From: Bacteroidota bacterium
GTDB taxonomy: Bacteria; Bacteroidota; Bacteroidia; Chitinophagales; Chitinophagaceae
NCBI GenBank assembly: GCA_029555415.1
Contig: JAKPSI010000034.1
Coordinates: 1-34,594 of the forward strand
Direction: 5' to 3'
DNA: 34,594 bases
Shown here: positions 1 to 7,674 of the stretch, one piece after another
Layout: every line of letters starts with the position of its first letter
Numbering within the stretch: position 1 is the stretch's first letter
The notes under the pieces: model-generated
What the model saw: only the letters and a program-made list of their open reading frames with translations
Databases searched by the model: none
Told to the model about the DNA's origin: nothing
Made by a program: the position numbers and the translations under genes

Positions 1-214
1 TGCAGCATCTTGTTTTGTTTTGAGTCGGCGGCGGAGCGTGGGAACAAGCGAACCTGCCCGGCGGCCCTAATGACTACTTAATCACTGATTAGGCAGCCAT
101 GGCATACTGAGTATTGCCATTTATGGTTTGAGTATTCAGATCAGCCTGCTAATTACCCAACGCAGGACATGCTTACACTTTCAAAGATCTACGCTGTCAA
201 AACCAAACGCCCCC
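1..214 (-). ncRNA. ssrA: tmRNA (ssrA), 5' part, cut by window edge
   Basis: Transfer-messenger RNA rescues stalled ribosomes and tags the unfinished protein for proteolysis. Read on the minus strand, a G-rich acceptor-like 5' end (GGGGGCG at 214-208) is followed by TTTTGACAGC, a hallmark of the tmRNA 5' domain, then AAGCATG and a hairpin with CCTGCG/GCAGG arms. A short reading frame ends GGC AAT ACT CAG TAT GCC ATG GCT GCC TAA (118-89) and encodes the tag GNTQYAMAA. The YAMAA ending and initial Gly resemble tags known from Cytophaga-like Bacteroidetes. The pseudoknots and the 3' tRNA-like half with the T arm would lie before base 1. The 5' boundary is set from the acceptor sequence and could be off by a base or two. 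Confidence 0.85.
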
Positions 215-224
215 AGTTGAAGAA

Positions 225-251
225 AGTCGGTAGTCTATAGTCGTTAGTCCG
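225..251. repeat. Period-7 array, NTAGTCN word
   Basis: AGTC occurs at 225, 232, 239 and 246, exactly 7 nt apart, with variable bases between. It lies 11 nt upstream of the tmRNA 5' end. The rest of 215-511 holds two more arrays of other words and no convincing gene. Confidence 0.85.
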
Positions 252-302
252 TTCTAAGAATGGGCTATGCTGACTTCAACATTATGTTTCTTTTCAGCAG
301 TT

Positions 303-339
303 GCGGGCTGCGGGTTGCGGGTTGCCAGTTGCGGGTTAG
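303..339. repeat. Period-7 array, GCGGGTT word
   Basis: Five units start at 303, 310, 317, 324 and 331. Four begin GCGGG and one is the variant GCCAG. The same word recurs at 24751-24776. Confidence 0.85.
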
Positions 340-389
340 TTCTATGCAGCACTTTCGAATCCAATAAGAATACAGCTGCTATAGTGGTA

Positions 390-455
390 CTGCCGACTGC
401 TTACTGCCGACTGCTACCTGCATTCTGCTTCCTGCCTTCTGCTCCCTGCTTCTCC
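390..455. repeat. Period-7 array, CTGCNNN word, nine units
   Basis: CTGC starts at 390, 397, 404, 411, 418, 425, 432, 439 and 446. The 7-nt phase is perfect while the last three bases of each unit vary (CGA, TTA, TAC, ATT, TTC, CTT, TCC and similar). It is upstream of the MutS-family gene. Confidence 0.9.
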
Positions 456-511
456 AAAAAGAACAAGATGCAAATTTACAACATTTCCGCCGTCTGCCTT
501 AGTTTTAACAC

Positions 512-2314
512 ATGAACGAAAAGAACCCTGCTGCATTTTACACCGCTCAGATCCAATTGCTGGAAACACAACGCGGTGAGCTGCGGAAAAAAGGAAATGT
601 GCTTGCCATCATGCGCGGATTCAGTTTCCTCGGTGCATTTGCCCTGGGCTGGCTGCTCTGGCCGCAAGGCTGGCCCTTTGCCTTCGCCGTCACTTTTGCC
701 GGACTCATGACATTCGGCTATTTCGTTTCGCTGGACCTGGCCAATAAAAAAGCACTGGAGAACACCACCCTCCTGCTCCAGATCAATCAGGAAGAACTGA
801 AACACCTCTCCCTGCAATACGTCCTGCCCGGTGATGGCAAAGAATGGGAAATGCCCGATCATCCCTATGCCGCGGACCTCGACATCTTCGGCAAATCATC
901 ACTCTTCCGCTACATCAACCGCTGCAATGCCGGCTCCGCGAACCGCCTCCTTGCCTCCTGGCTGCAGGCTCCGGCTGAACCTGCTGTTGCATTGGCGCGT
1001 CAGGCCGCCAACCGTGAACTGGCCGCTTCACCCGCCTGGTGTCAGCAACTGCAGGCACACGGAAGAACTCATCAGATCACGATCGCAACGGAAACGAATA
1101 TCACAGCATGGTTGCGATTACCTGCGGGGCCGATACAACAATCACACTGGAAATTCATACGCTTCCTCTTTCCTGCACTGAGTTTCACCTGCCTCGGCCT
1201 CTATCTTTTTGATGTCATCCCCTGGTCTTTGTTCACCAGCATCATGCTGGTCTTCCTTGGCGTTTCATTTCAGATCACCAAAACACTGATGCCCGCCTGG
1301 AAACAACTGGGAAGGATCACCGCAGAGCTGGAGAGTTTTTCTGACACCTTACAACATATTGAAGACAGCAACTTCAGTTCACCTCTGCTGAAAGAACTCC
1401 GTAATGATATCGCCGTGAGTAACGGCATGAAGGCTTCCGCATCGGTCCGGCAACTCAGAGGGATCATGGACCGCCTGGACTACAAACTGAATCCCGTGGT
1501 TTATATACCGCTGAGCGCCTTCCTGTGCTGGGACCTGCATCAGGCGCTGGCACTCGACAAATGGAAACGTGAAAACAAACACAGCCCGGATCAATGGTTC
1601 GGTGGCCTTGCACGCATGGAAGCAATGGCATCCACTGGCATCCTGACTTTCAATCATCCTGAATGGCATTTCCCGGAATTCAGCACGGAAGCGGCTTTGC
1701 TGAGAACGAAAAACATGGGACATCCGCTGATCCCCGCTGCGAAACGTGTTTGCAGTGATTTCAACACTTCCGGGAACGGGACGATCAATCTCATCACCGG
1801 CTCCAACATGGCCGGCAAAAGCACCTTCCTCAGAAGCACCGGCATCAATATCGTACTGTCCATGATGGGTGCTCCGGTTTGCGCAGATTCCATGACCCTC
1901 TCTCCTTTCCGCGTGATGAGCAGTATGCGGATCAGTGATAACCTGGAAGAAAGCACTTCCACTTTTTACGCGGAACTGAAAAAACTAAAGACCATCATTG
2001 AAGCCGTGGAACACCATGAACCTGTATTCCTTTTACTGGATGAGATCCTGCGCGGCACCAACTCTGCCGACCGCCACGCCGGTTCCGGCGCACTGATCCG
2101 CCAGCTGATCCTGCAAAGATCCGCCGGCATGGTCGCCACCCATGATCTGGAACTCGCCAAATTAGCCAACGAATTCCCCGATGGCATCCGCAACTATCAT
2201 TTCGATGTGCAGATCGACGGTGAAGAATTATACTTTGATTATAAACTGAAGGACGGGGTTTGTAAGAGTATGAATGCGTCGCTGCTGATGAAGAAAATCG
2301 GAATTAGAATGTAG
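512..2314 (+). CDS. MutS-family ATPase with membrane segments
   Basis: 600-residue protein whose C-terminal third is the MutS ATPase: Walker A GSNMAGKS at about residues 430-437, then the D-loop region, then Walker B FLLLDE at about 506-511 followed by RGTNSADRH and the THD switch. The MutS mismatch-reading domain I and connector are absent, and so is a C-terminal Smr domain, so this is neither MutS1 nor typical MutS2. Two hydrophobic stretches near residues 34-74 and another pair near 213-255 look like membrane helices. Families of such MutS-related proteins are common in Bacteroidetes, and their role is unknown to me. Its TAG stop codon is the first word of a period-7 repeat. ATG at 512 directly follows a repeat-rich leader; no clear promoter was seen. 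Confidence 0.88.
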   Translation: MNEKNPAAFYTAQIQLLETQRGELRKKGNVLAIMRGFSFLGAFALGWLLWPQGWPFAFAVTFAGLMTFGYFVSLDLANKKALENTTLLLQINQEELKHLSLQYVLPGDGKEWEMPDHPYAADLDIFGKSSLFRYINRCNAGSANRLLASWLQAPAEPAVALARQAANRELAASPAWCQQLQAHGRTHQITIATETNITAWLRLPAGPIQQSHWKFIRFLFPALSFTCLGLYLFDVIPWSLFTSIMLVFLGVSFQITKTLMPAWKQLGRITAELESFSDTLQHIEDSNFSSPLLKELRNDIAVSNGMKASASVRQLRGIMDRLDYKLNPVVYIPLSAFLCWDLHQALALDKWKRENKHSPDQWFGGLARMEAMASTGILTFNHPEWHFPEFSTEAALLRTKNMGHPLIPAAKRVCSDFNTSGNGTINLITGSNMAGKSTFLRSTGINIVLSMMGAPVCADSMTLSPFRVMSSMRISDNLEESTSTFYAELKKLKTIIEAVEHHEPVFLLLDEILRGTNSADRHAGSGALIRQLILQRSAGMVATHDLELAKLANEFPDGIRNYHFDVQIDGEELYFDYKLKDGVCKSMNASLLMKKIGIRM

Positions 2315-2346
2315 TCGCTAGTCTTTAGTTGATAGTCGGTAGTCTC
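2312..2346 (+). repeat. Period-7 array, NTAGTCN word, overlapping a stop codon
   Basis: TAGT starts at 2312, 2319, 2326, 2333 and 2340. The first TAG is the stop codon of the MutS-family gene. It is an inverted partner of the array at 2489-2523. Confidence 0.9.
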
Positions 2347-2404
2347 TTCTTTCGACAATTGGATGGGAAATAGCTTTTGTGAAAATCAGGGAAATGCATT
2401 GAAA

Positions 2405-2436
2405 AGGTAAAAGGATACAAGTAATAGGTATCGGGT
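2405..2436 (+). repeat. Period-7 array, AGGTAAN word, degenerate
   Basis: AGGT-like tetramers start at 2405, 2412, 2419, 2426 and 2433 (AGGT, AGGA, AAGT, AGGT, GGGT). The same word forms much clearer arrays at 26757 and 32954. Confidence 0.7.
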
Positions 2437-2488
2437 GGGGGTGAATTAATAAATAATGATGAAGTCAAATAAGTACTTCCTTAGAACG

Positions 2489-2523
2489 TACTATAGACTA
2501 ACGACTACCGACTACCGACTGCT
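2489..2523 (-). repeat. Period-7 array, NTAGTCN word on minus strand, just after rseP stop
   Basis: GACT (plus strand) starts at 2496, 2503, 2510 and 2517, preceded in phase by TACT at 2489. It begins two bases after the rseP stop codon and reads NTAGTCN in the sense of rseP. Together with 2312-2346 it forms an inverted pair between two convergent genes. Confidence 0.9.
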
Positions 2524-2524
2524 C

Positions 2525-3907
2525 CTACTTTCCCCAGCCAAAGAAATCATTCAGATTCGCATACAGCATCAGTCCCAGCAACAGCACCATACCCACTACC
2601 TGAGCGTATTCCAGGAATTTTTCATTGGGTTTGCGGCGGGTGATCATTTCATATAAGGTGAACATCACGTGGCCACCGTCCAGTGCCGGTATCGGTAAAA
2701 GATTCATGAAAGCCAAAGCGATGGAAAGGAATGCAGTGATCATCCAGAATGCTTCCCAGTCCCATTCGTATTTCGGGAAAATGGAACCCATGGATTTGAA
2801 ACCACCGAGTCCTTTGTATCCGCCTGTTTTGGGATTGAGGATCATTTTGAACTGGCTCGCATAATAACTCAGTTCTTCACCGGCCATCCTGACGCCCGCG
2901 GGGAATGCGGAGAGACCGGGATATTTCGTCACTTTCAATTGCAGCCACTTCAGACTATCCATAGTTTCATAGTCTCCACCTGCGCCATAACTGTAGAAAC
3001 CGATGCGGCCTTCCGAGTCAACTTTGGATTCCAGTCTCATTTCCTGTCCTGCCCTGTTGATCAGCAACGATACCTGCTGGTTCTTTTTCGCGAGTAACAG
3101 ATTCTTCATTTCATCGAAGAATTCGAAACGGGATGAATCCACGCCAATGATCAGATCATTCTTTTTCAGGCCGGCTTTGAAAGCTATTGAAGTATCCGGC
3201 ACCATTTTGACCAGGACCGGCACACGCGGTTCCAGGAAACCGCCGTCTTTTTTATGATTCTCCACCAGTTGTCCGATCAGACTCACCGGTAAAGGCAATT
3301 CGAGTTTTTGTCCGCCCCTTTCCACTGTGATGGTATGTCCCAGAATGACGGTACGGAACATCTTCCTGAAATCAGCCACCGGCTCACCATCCACGGCCAG
3401 GATGCGGTCGCCGTTACGTAAACCACATTTGTTATATAATGTACTGTCGAGCACCTGTACGCCGTATTTCATGGAACTTGCGGGGATCTTCTTTTCACCC
3501 CAGATCATCAGCACGAATGCATACACAATGAAAGCCACCAGCACATTCATGATGATACCGCCCAGCATGATGATCAGCCTTTGCCAGGCCGGTTTGCTGC
3601 GGAACTCCCAATCCTTCGGAGGCAGCTTCATCGCTTCTTTATCTATGCTCTCATCGATCATACCCGAGATCTTGACATAACCACCCAGCGGCAACCAGCC
3701 GATACCGTATTCCGTATCTCCTACTTTCTTTTTGAAAAGGGAGAACCAGGGATCGAAGAAGAGGTAGAATTTTTCAACCCGGCATTTGAACCAGCGGGCG
3801 GTGATATAATGTCCGAACTCGTGAAGGATCACCAGGATCGACAATGCGAGCAGCAACTGCCCTGCCTGTAAACCCACCCGTGACCAATTGATCGCTAAAT
3901 GAACCAT
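2525..3907 (-). CDS. rseP: RIP metalloprotease RseP (site-2 protease)
   Basis: Intramembrane zinc protease that cuts membrane-bound anti-sigma factors and leftover signal peptides. The HEFGH zinc motif sits at about residues 29-33 in the first membrane helix. The C-terminal membrane part carries the second motif NLLPIPALDGGH, whose Asp is the third zinc ligand. Two PDZ-like regions lie between (around residues 120-190 with NGDRILAVDGEPV, and around 215-290 with KNDLIIGVDSS). The length of 460 residues fits the two-PDZ form. It lies 59 nt downstream of dxr, the usual Bacteroidetes order. The spacer contains a short palindrome. Confidence 0.95.
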   Translation of the reverse strand: MVHLAINWSRVGLQAGQLLLALSILVILHEFGHYITARWFKCRVEKFYLFFDPWFSLFKKKVGDTEYGIGWLPLGGYVKISGMIDESIDKEAMKLPPKDWEFRSKPAWQRLIIMLGGIIMNVLVAFIVYAFVLMIWGEKKIPASSMKYGVQVLDSTLYNKCGLRNGDRILAVDGEPVADFRKMFRTVILGHTITVERGGQKLELPLPVSLIGQLVENHKKDGGFLEPRVPVLVKMVPDTSIAFKAGLKKNDLIIGVDSSRFEFFDEMKNLLLAKKNQQVSLLINRAGQEMRLESKVDSEGRIGFYSYGAGGDYETMDSLKWLQLKVTKYPGLSAFPAGVRMAGEELSYYASQFKMILNPKTGGYKGLGGFKSMGSIFPKYEWDWEAFWMITAFLSIALAFMNLLPIPALDGGHVMFTLYEMITRRKPNEKFLEYAQVVGMVLLLGLMLYANLNDFFGWGK

Positions 3908-3926
3908 ATTTCTATTTTACAGCAAA

Positions 3927-3944
3927 TCCCGATGAGCATCGGGA
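3927..3944. repeat. 18-bp palindrome between dxr and rseP
   Basis: TCCCGATG-AG-CATCGGGA is a hairpin in the 59-nt dxr-rseP spacer. There is no T-tract, so it is not a canonical terminator. It could be an mRNA-stability hairpin or a small dispersed palindrome of the TCCCGA...TCGGGA type. Confidence 0.75.
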
Positions 3945-3966
3945 CCACGCAGGATATATTCCGTTT

Positions 3967-5136
3967 TTATAATTTGATGATATCGGCAGCAAAGTTACGC
4001 GCCTCGCCATCGCTTTCAAAATATTCCTCCAGTGTAGGCTGGGCAATGAAAGGCACGGCCTGCATGGTCTTTTCGATGAGGTCGGTCATGTCGAGGAAAT
4101 TGATACGATTGCGCAGGAAAGCATAAACAGCGATCTCATTGGCCGCATTCATGATCGCCGGCAGATTACCTCCCTTTTGCAGGGCATCCATGGCCAGTCC
4201 GAGATTGCGGAAGGTCTTGATATCAGGCTCCTCAAATGTGAGGGTATTCACTTTTTTGAAATCATAACGCGGGAAACTGTTCGGGATCCTTTTCGGGAAT
4301 GCCATCGCGTACTGGATCGGCAGCTTCATATCCGGCATGCCCATCTGTGCTTTGATGCTGCCATCTTCAAACTGCACCATACTGTGGATGATGCTTTGAG
4401 GATGCACCACTACCTGGATCTGTTCCGGTTTCAGATTGAAAAGCCATTTGGCTTCGATCATCTCCAGGCCTTTGTTCATCAGTGTGGCGGAATCGATACT
4501 GATCTTGGCACCCATCGACCAGTTGGGATGCTGCAGCGCGTGTTCCCTTTTTACATTGACGAGATAGTTCGGTTTGCGGCCGAGAAAAGGTCCGCCTGAA
4601 GCGGTCAGGATCACTTTCTCGATCTTATTCCTCGTTTCGCCGACCAGACACTGGAATATAGCGGAGTGTTCAGAATCCACCGGGATCACCGGTACGCGGT
4701 TCTCGACCGCTTTACGCATCACGATATCACCGGCCACGACCAGCGTTTCCTTATTGGCCAGCGCGATGGCCTTACCACTCTGCAATGCGTTGAGTGTGGG
4801 TTTCAGGCCGGCATATCCAACGATGGCGGCCAGCATGAGATCATAACAATCCATCGCCGCCACTTCTTCCAGTGCTTTGGCACCTGAAAAAACCTTCACA
4901 TCCGTTGAAGCCAGCGCATCCTTGACGAACGCGTATTTCTTTTCATCGCCGATGACCACCACATTGGGGTTGAAATCGAGCGCCTGCCTGACGAGCAACT
5001 CCGCGTTATGCTGAGCCGTCAGCACTTCCGCAGAAAACTTATCCGGGTTGGCCGCGATCACTTCCAGCGCCTGCGTTCCGATGGAACCGGTGGAGCCGAA
5101 GATGGCGATCCTCTTTATGGGTTGGTCATTCGTCAT
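3967..5136 (-). CDS. dxr: 1-deoxy-D-xylulose 5-phosphate reductoisomerase
   Basis: NADPH-dependent enzyme converting DXP to MEP, the first committed step of the MEP isoprenoid pathway. The N-terminal nucleotide-binding motif GSTGSIG is at about residues 14-20. KETLVVAG, the metal-binding DSEHSAIFQ, the flexible-loop TASGGPF, and HPNWSMGAKISIDSATLMNKG with NKGLE all match the family. The 389 residues are full length. It is 15 nt downstream of the GH3-like gene and upstream of rseP on the same strand, probably one operon. Confidence 0.97.
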   Translation of the reverse strand: MTNDQPIKRIAIFGSTGSIGTQALEVIAANPDKFSAEVLTAQHNAELLVRQALDFNPNVVVIGDEKKYAFVKDALASTDVKVFSGAKALEEVAAMDCYDLMLAAIVGYAGLKPTLNALQSGKAIALANKETLVVAGDIVMRKAVENRVPVIPVDSEHSAIFQCLVGETRNKIEKVILTASGGPFLGRKPNYLVNVKREHALQHPNWSMGAKISIDSATLMNKGLEMIEAKWLFNLKPEQIQVVVHPQSIIHSMVQFEDGSIKAQMGMPDMKLPIQYAMAFPKRIPNSFPRYDFKKVNTLTFEEPDIKTFRNLGLAMDALQKGGNLPAIMNAANEIAVYAFLRNRINFLDMTDLIEKTMQAVPFIAQPTLEEYFESDGEARNFAADIIKL

Positions 5137-5151
5137 GTTAATGCAAACGTA

Positions 5152-6651
5152 TTATGCTGGTATAGTCCAGCGGATCAGTTCATCCGCGATCTTCCGGTCG
5201 TTACTCAGGCGCGGCACTTTATTCTGCCCCCCTAATTTACCGATTGATCGCATGTAATCAATGAATCCGTTCTTCAGGACCGGTGTTATTTTCAGCGGCG
5301 ACAGGATATTGCCGCCGATCAGGTCATCGTAATATACATTCTTCGCGCGCATATTGGCCTCCAGCTTCGCGGCAAAATCAGATAATGACGCGGGTGCTTC
5401 TTCGAACTCAATGAACCATTCGTGATAGGATTTGCCTTCGCCGCCACTTACAAAGGGCGCTACGGTAAATTCAGTAACACGTATGTTCTCTTCCTGCGCG
5501 GCTTTATTCAGACTGAATTCCACTTCCTCTCCGATGACGTGTTCACCGAATGCGGATATGAAATGTTTCGTGCGGCCACTCACGACCAGTCGGTAAGGAT
5601 CGGTCGAAACGAATTTCACGGTATCGCCCAGGTTATAGGCCCAGAGCCCCGCGTTGGTGCTGACGATCATTGCATAATTCTCTCCGGTCTTCACTTCCGC
5701 CAGACTCAGCCGGGTCGGCTTTTCATTGAATATCTCACCCGCCGGAACGAATTCATAGAAGATCCCGCTGTTCGTATTCAGCAGTAGACCTTCTGATTCC
5801 TGTGAATCCTGAAATGCGAAGAAACCTTCACTGGCAGGGAACAGTTCAATGCAATCGATCTTGCGGCCGATACTTTCGAATAGCTTGGCACGATAGGGTG
5901 CAAAATTCACGCCGCCCTGTACCATCACACTGAAATTCGGGAAGATATCTCCTACTTTTTTTCCGGTCCTATGGATCAGCTCATCAAAATACATCTGCAT
6001 CCAGGGGGGAATGCCGCTGATGAGGGTCATATCCTTATTGATGGTCTCATCCACGATCTTACCGAGTTTGGTTTCCCAGTCCTCGATACAATTCGTTTCA
6101 TAAGAAGGCAGTTGATTCGTGCGCAGGTAACCGGGCACATGGTGGTTCACGATACCACTGAGCCGGCCGGTCGGAATATCCGCGATCCTTTCCAGTTCTG
6201 GAGATCCGGAGAGGAAGATCATTTTACCGTCGGCGAAACGGGTATTACCGGTCTCGGCCATATAGCAAAGCAGGGCATTGCGGGCGGTATTGATATGATT
6301 GGGGATCGAATCCTTGCTGATGGGGATATATTTCGTTCCTGAAGTGGTGCCGGAGGTCTTGGCGAAATAAGCGGGCTTTCCTTTCCACAATACGTTGTGT
6401 TTTCCGGCCTTGATCCGGTCGATCCAGGGGCGGAATTGCTCATAGTCCCGGATGGGGACGGCCTGTTTATAGGCGGCGTAGTCGTCCACCTCTGCCAGGC
6501 GGTTTTCCTTGCCGAATTCGGTATTCCGGCCTGTTTTGAGGAGGTATTTTAGGATATTTTCCTGGTCGGGCAGGGCCGTGACCATGCCTTTCCGGATACC
6601 TTTATATATGTAGGAGGCGAACGGCCTGGCCAGAAATGACTTGATTTTCAT
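5152..6651 (-). CDS. GH3-family acyl-adenylating protein
   Basis: 499-residue member of the GH3 auxin-responsive-promoter family, relatives of acyl-adenylate enzymes that in plants join amino acids to hormones. The bacterial substrate is unknown. The ATP-binding motif AKTSGTTSGTKYIPIS lies near residues 90-105. NTNSGIFYEFVP and YNLGDTVKFVSTDPYRLVVSGRTKHFISAFGEH are the conserved adenylation and hinge motifs. The frame stays open upstream to 6867, but the start at 6651 (MKIKSFLARP) is chosen because a minus-strand TATATTTG box lies 33 nt upstream and the extension would run into rplU. First gene of the GH3-dxr-rseP run. Confidence 0.9.
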   Translation of the reverse strand: MKIKSFLARPFASYIYKGIRKGMVTALPDQENILKYLLKTGRNTEFGKENRLAEVDDYAAYKQAVPIRDYEQFRPWIDRIKAGKHNVLWKGKPAYFAKTSGTTSGTKYIPISKDSIPNHINTARNALLCYMAETGNTRFADGKMIFLSGSPELERIADIPTGRLSGIVNHHVPGYLRTNQLPSYETNCIEDWETKLGKIVDETINKDMTLISGIPPWMQMYFDELIHRTGKKVGDIFPNFSVMVQGGVNFAPYRAKLFESIGRKIDCIELFPASEGFFAFQDSQESEGLLLNTNSGIFYEFVPAGEIFNEKPTRLSLAEVKTGENYAMIVSTNAGLWAYNLGDTVKFVSTDPYRLVVSGRTKHFISAFGEHVIGEEVEFSLNKAAQEENIRVTEFTVAPFVSGGEGKSYHEWFIEFEEAPASLSDFAAKLEANMRAKNVYYDDLIGGNILSPLKITPVLKNGFIDYMRSIGKLGGQNKVPRLSNDRKIADELIRWTIPA

Positions 6652-6683
6652 ACTTTGGAGCCCCTGAAATCGAAAAAGGCCTA

Positions 6684-6691
6684 CAAATATA
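6684..6691 (-). promoter_or_regulatory. -7 box TATATTTG for the GH3-dxr-rseP run
   Basis: Exact match to the Bacteroidetes TAnnTTTG element on the minus strand, 33 nt before the ATG at 6651. No good TTG -33 element was seen. Confidence 0.6.
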
Positions 6692-6744
6692 ACCCCTGGA
6701 CAGGCATTCCCCGGGATTTTATCCCCTAAAACTTTGATATTCTG

Positions 6745-6776
6745 TTTGCCAGGTCCTTTCTTTTTCCTTACCTTTG
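6745..6776 (+). promoter_or_regulatory. rplU promoter, TTTG - 20 nt - TACCTTTG
   Basis: TTTG at 6745-6748, a 20-nt spacer, and the -7 box TACCTTTG at 6769-6776, 20 nt before the rplU ATG. The box and the bases after it (TACCTTTGCCTCCC) are identical to those upstream of the DUF177-rpmF genes at 26165. Confidence 0.8.
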
Positions 6777-6795
6777 CCTCCCTAATTTTAAGAAT

Positions 6796-7095
6796 ATGGT
6801 AGCAGTTATAAAAATCGCCGGACAGCAGTTCAAAGTTGAGAAAGACCAGACTTTGTTTGTCCCCCATGTAGAAGGAAATGCCGGAGACAATGTTGATCTG
6901 GAAGTTTTACTTGCTGATGCTGATGGCAAGCTGTCTGTAGGCAGTGCTGTTAAAACCACAGTAAAAGCTGAGATCGTTGATCAGGTAAAAGGTGATACCG
7001 TTATCGCCTATAAACAAAAAAGACGTAAGGGTTTCCACAAAAAGAAAGGACACCGTACGGCTTATACTAAAATCAAAGTAACCAGCATCGCTTAA
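6796..7095 (+). CDS. rplU: 50S ribosomal protein L21
   Basis: 99-residue L21, a 23S rRNA-binding protein of the large subunit. Starts MVAVIKIAGQQFKVEKDQ, the conserved L21 beginning, and carries the C-terminal basic KRRKGFHKKKGHR with YTKIKVTSI that matches the L21 signature. Followed 39 nt later by rpmA, the standard gene pair, under the TACCTTTG promoter. Confidence 0.97.
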   Translation: MVAVIKIAGQQFKVEKDQTLFVPHVEGNAGDNVDLEVLLADADGKLSVGSAVKTTVKAEIVDQVKGDTVIAYKQKRRKGFHKKKGHRTAYTKIKVTSIA

Positions 7096-7134
7096 TTGCG
7101 TTACCCCCATTACTTATCTAATAAAAACTGAGAT

Positions 7135-7395
7135 ATGGCTCACAAGAAAGGTGAAGGCTCTGTAAAGAACGGCCGCGATTCACAAAGTAAACGCCTCGGC
7201 GTAAAGATCTTCGGTGGCCAGGCCGCTGTTTCCGGAAATGTAATTCTCCGTCAGCGCGGTACCGAATACCATCCCGGCAAGAATGTCGGCGTTGGAAAAG
7301 ACTTCACATTGTTTGCTTTGACAGACGGTGTGGTCGAATACCGCAAGGGCAGAAACAACAGAACTTTTGTTTCTGTAGCTGCTGCGGAAGCATAA
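7135..7395 (+). CDS. rpmA: 50S ribosomal protein L27
   Basis: 86-residue L27, located near the peptidyl transferase centre. It begins [24 protein letters not shown], followed by the family signature [15 protein letters not shown]. There is no N-terminal cleavable extension of the Firmicutes kind. Second gene of the rplU-rpmA pair. Confidence 0.97.
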   Translation: MAHKKGEGSVKNGRDSQSKRLGVKIFGGQAAVSGNVILRQRGTEYHPGKNVGVGKDFTLFALTDGVVEYRKGRNNRTFVSVAAAEA

Positions 7396-7432
7396 GCCGC
7401 TTTTTCCAATTGTTCATTTTGTGGAAAAAAAA

Positions 7433-7463
7433 TTTGGGTAGTATAAAATAATTGCTATTTTTA
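7433..7463 (+). promoter_or_regulatory. Promoter of the Lys/Ala peptide gene
   Basis: TTTG at 7433-7436, a 19-nt spacer and TATTTTTA at 7456-7463. It lies after rpmA and 42 nt before the ATG at 7506, so the small gene probably has its own transcript. Confidence 0.65.
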
Positions 7464-7505
7464 CTGTCGTTAACCCATTTTTACTAAACATTAAATTCTA
7501 ACAAA

Positions 7506-7586
7506 ATGGCAACTAAGAAAAAAGCCGCTAAAAAAGCTGCTCCCAAAAAGAAAGCCGCTAAGAAAGCTGCTAAAAAGAAAAAATAA
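7506..7586 (+). CDS. 26-residue Lys/Ala-rich basic peptide
   Basis: Very short gene, read as ATGGCAACT... to TAA. The product is made only of Met, Ala, Thr, Lys and one Pro, in KKAA/KKAAPKK-type repeats (16 of the 26 residues are Lys). This is the composition of histone H1-like or HU C-terminal tails, so nucleic-acid binding is a reasonable inference; a role in ribosome or nucleoid chemistry cannot be told apart. Support for a real gene is a good -33/-7 pair upstream, an ATG, and a strong terminator 24 nt after the stop. The repetitive codons (GCCGCTAAAAAAGCTGCT type) suggest growth by internal duplication. Confidence 0.75.
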   Translation: MATKKKAAKKAAPKKKAAKKAAKKKK

Positions 7587-7610
7587 GTTTCAAGCAATTG
7601 AAACCATAGA

Positions 7611-7640
7611 AAAAGTCCCGCATCTGCGGGACTTTTTTTT
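7611..7640 (+). terminator. Rho-independent terminator after the Lys/Ala peptide gene
   Basis: AAAAGTCCCGC - ATCT - GCGGGACTTTT, an 11-bp perfect stem, followed by more T (eight T in a row, 7633-7640). Confidence 0.93.
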
Positions 7641-7674
7641 GTGCATACCCTCCCCCCTTCCCTAAATTGCAGCC

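Noticed and set aside
267-515. 82-residue open frame on the plus strand
   Set aside because: It is made mostly of the GCGGGTT and CTGCNNN repeat arrays and overlaps the MutS-like start; no promoter or protein-like composition.
5152-6867. Longer start for the GH3-like gene
   Set aside because: The extension overlaps rplU and its promoter and contains the GH3 -7 box; ATG at 6651 fits the family.
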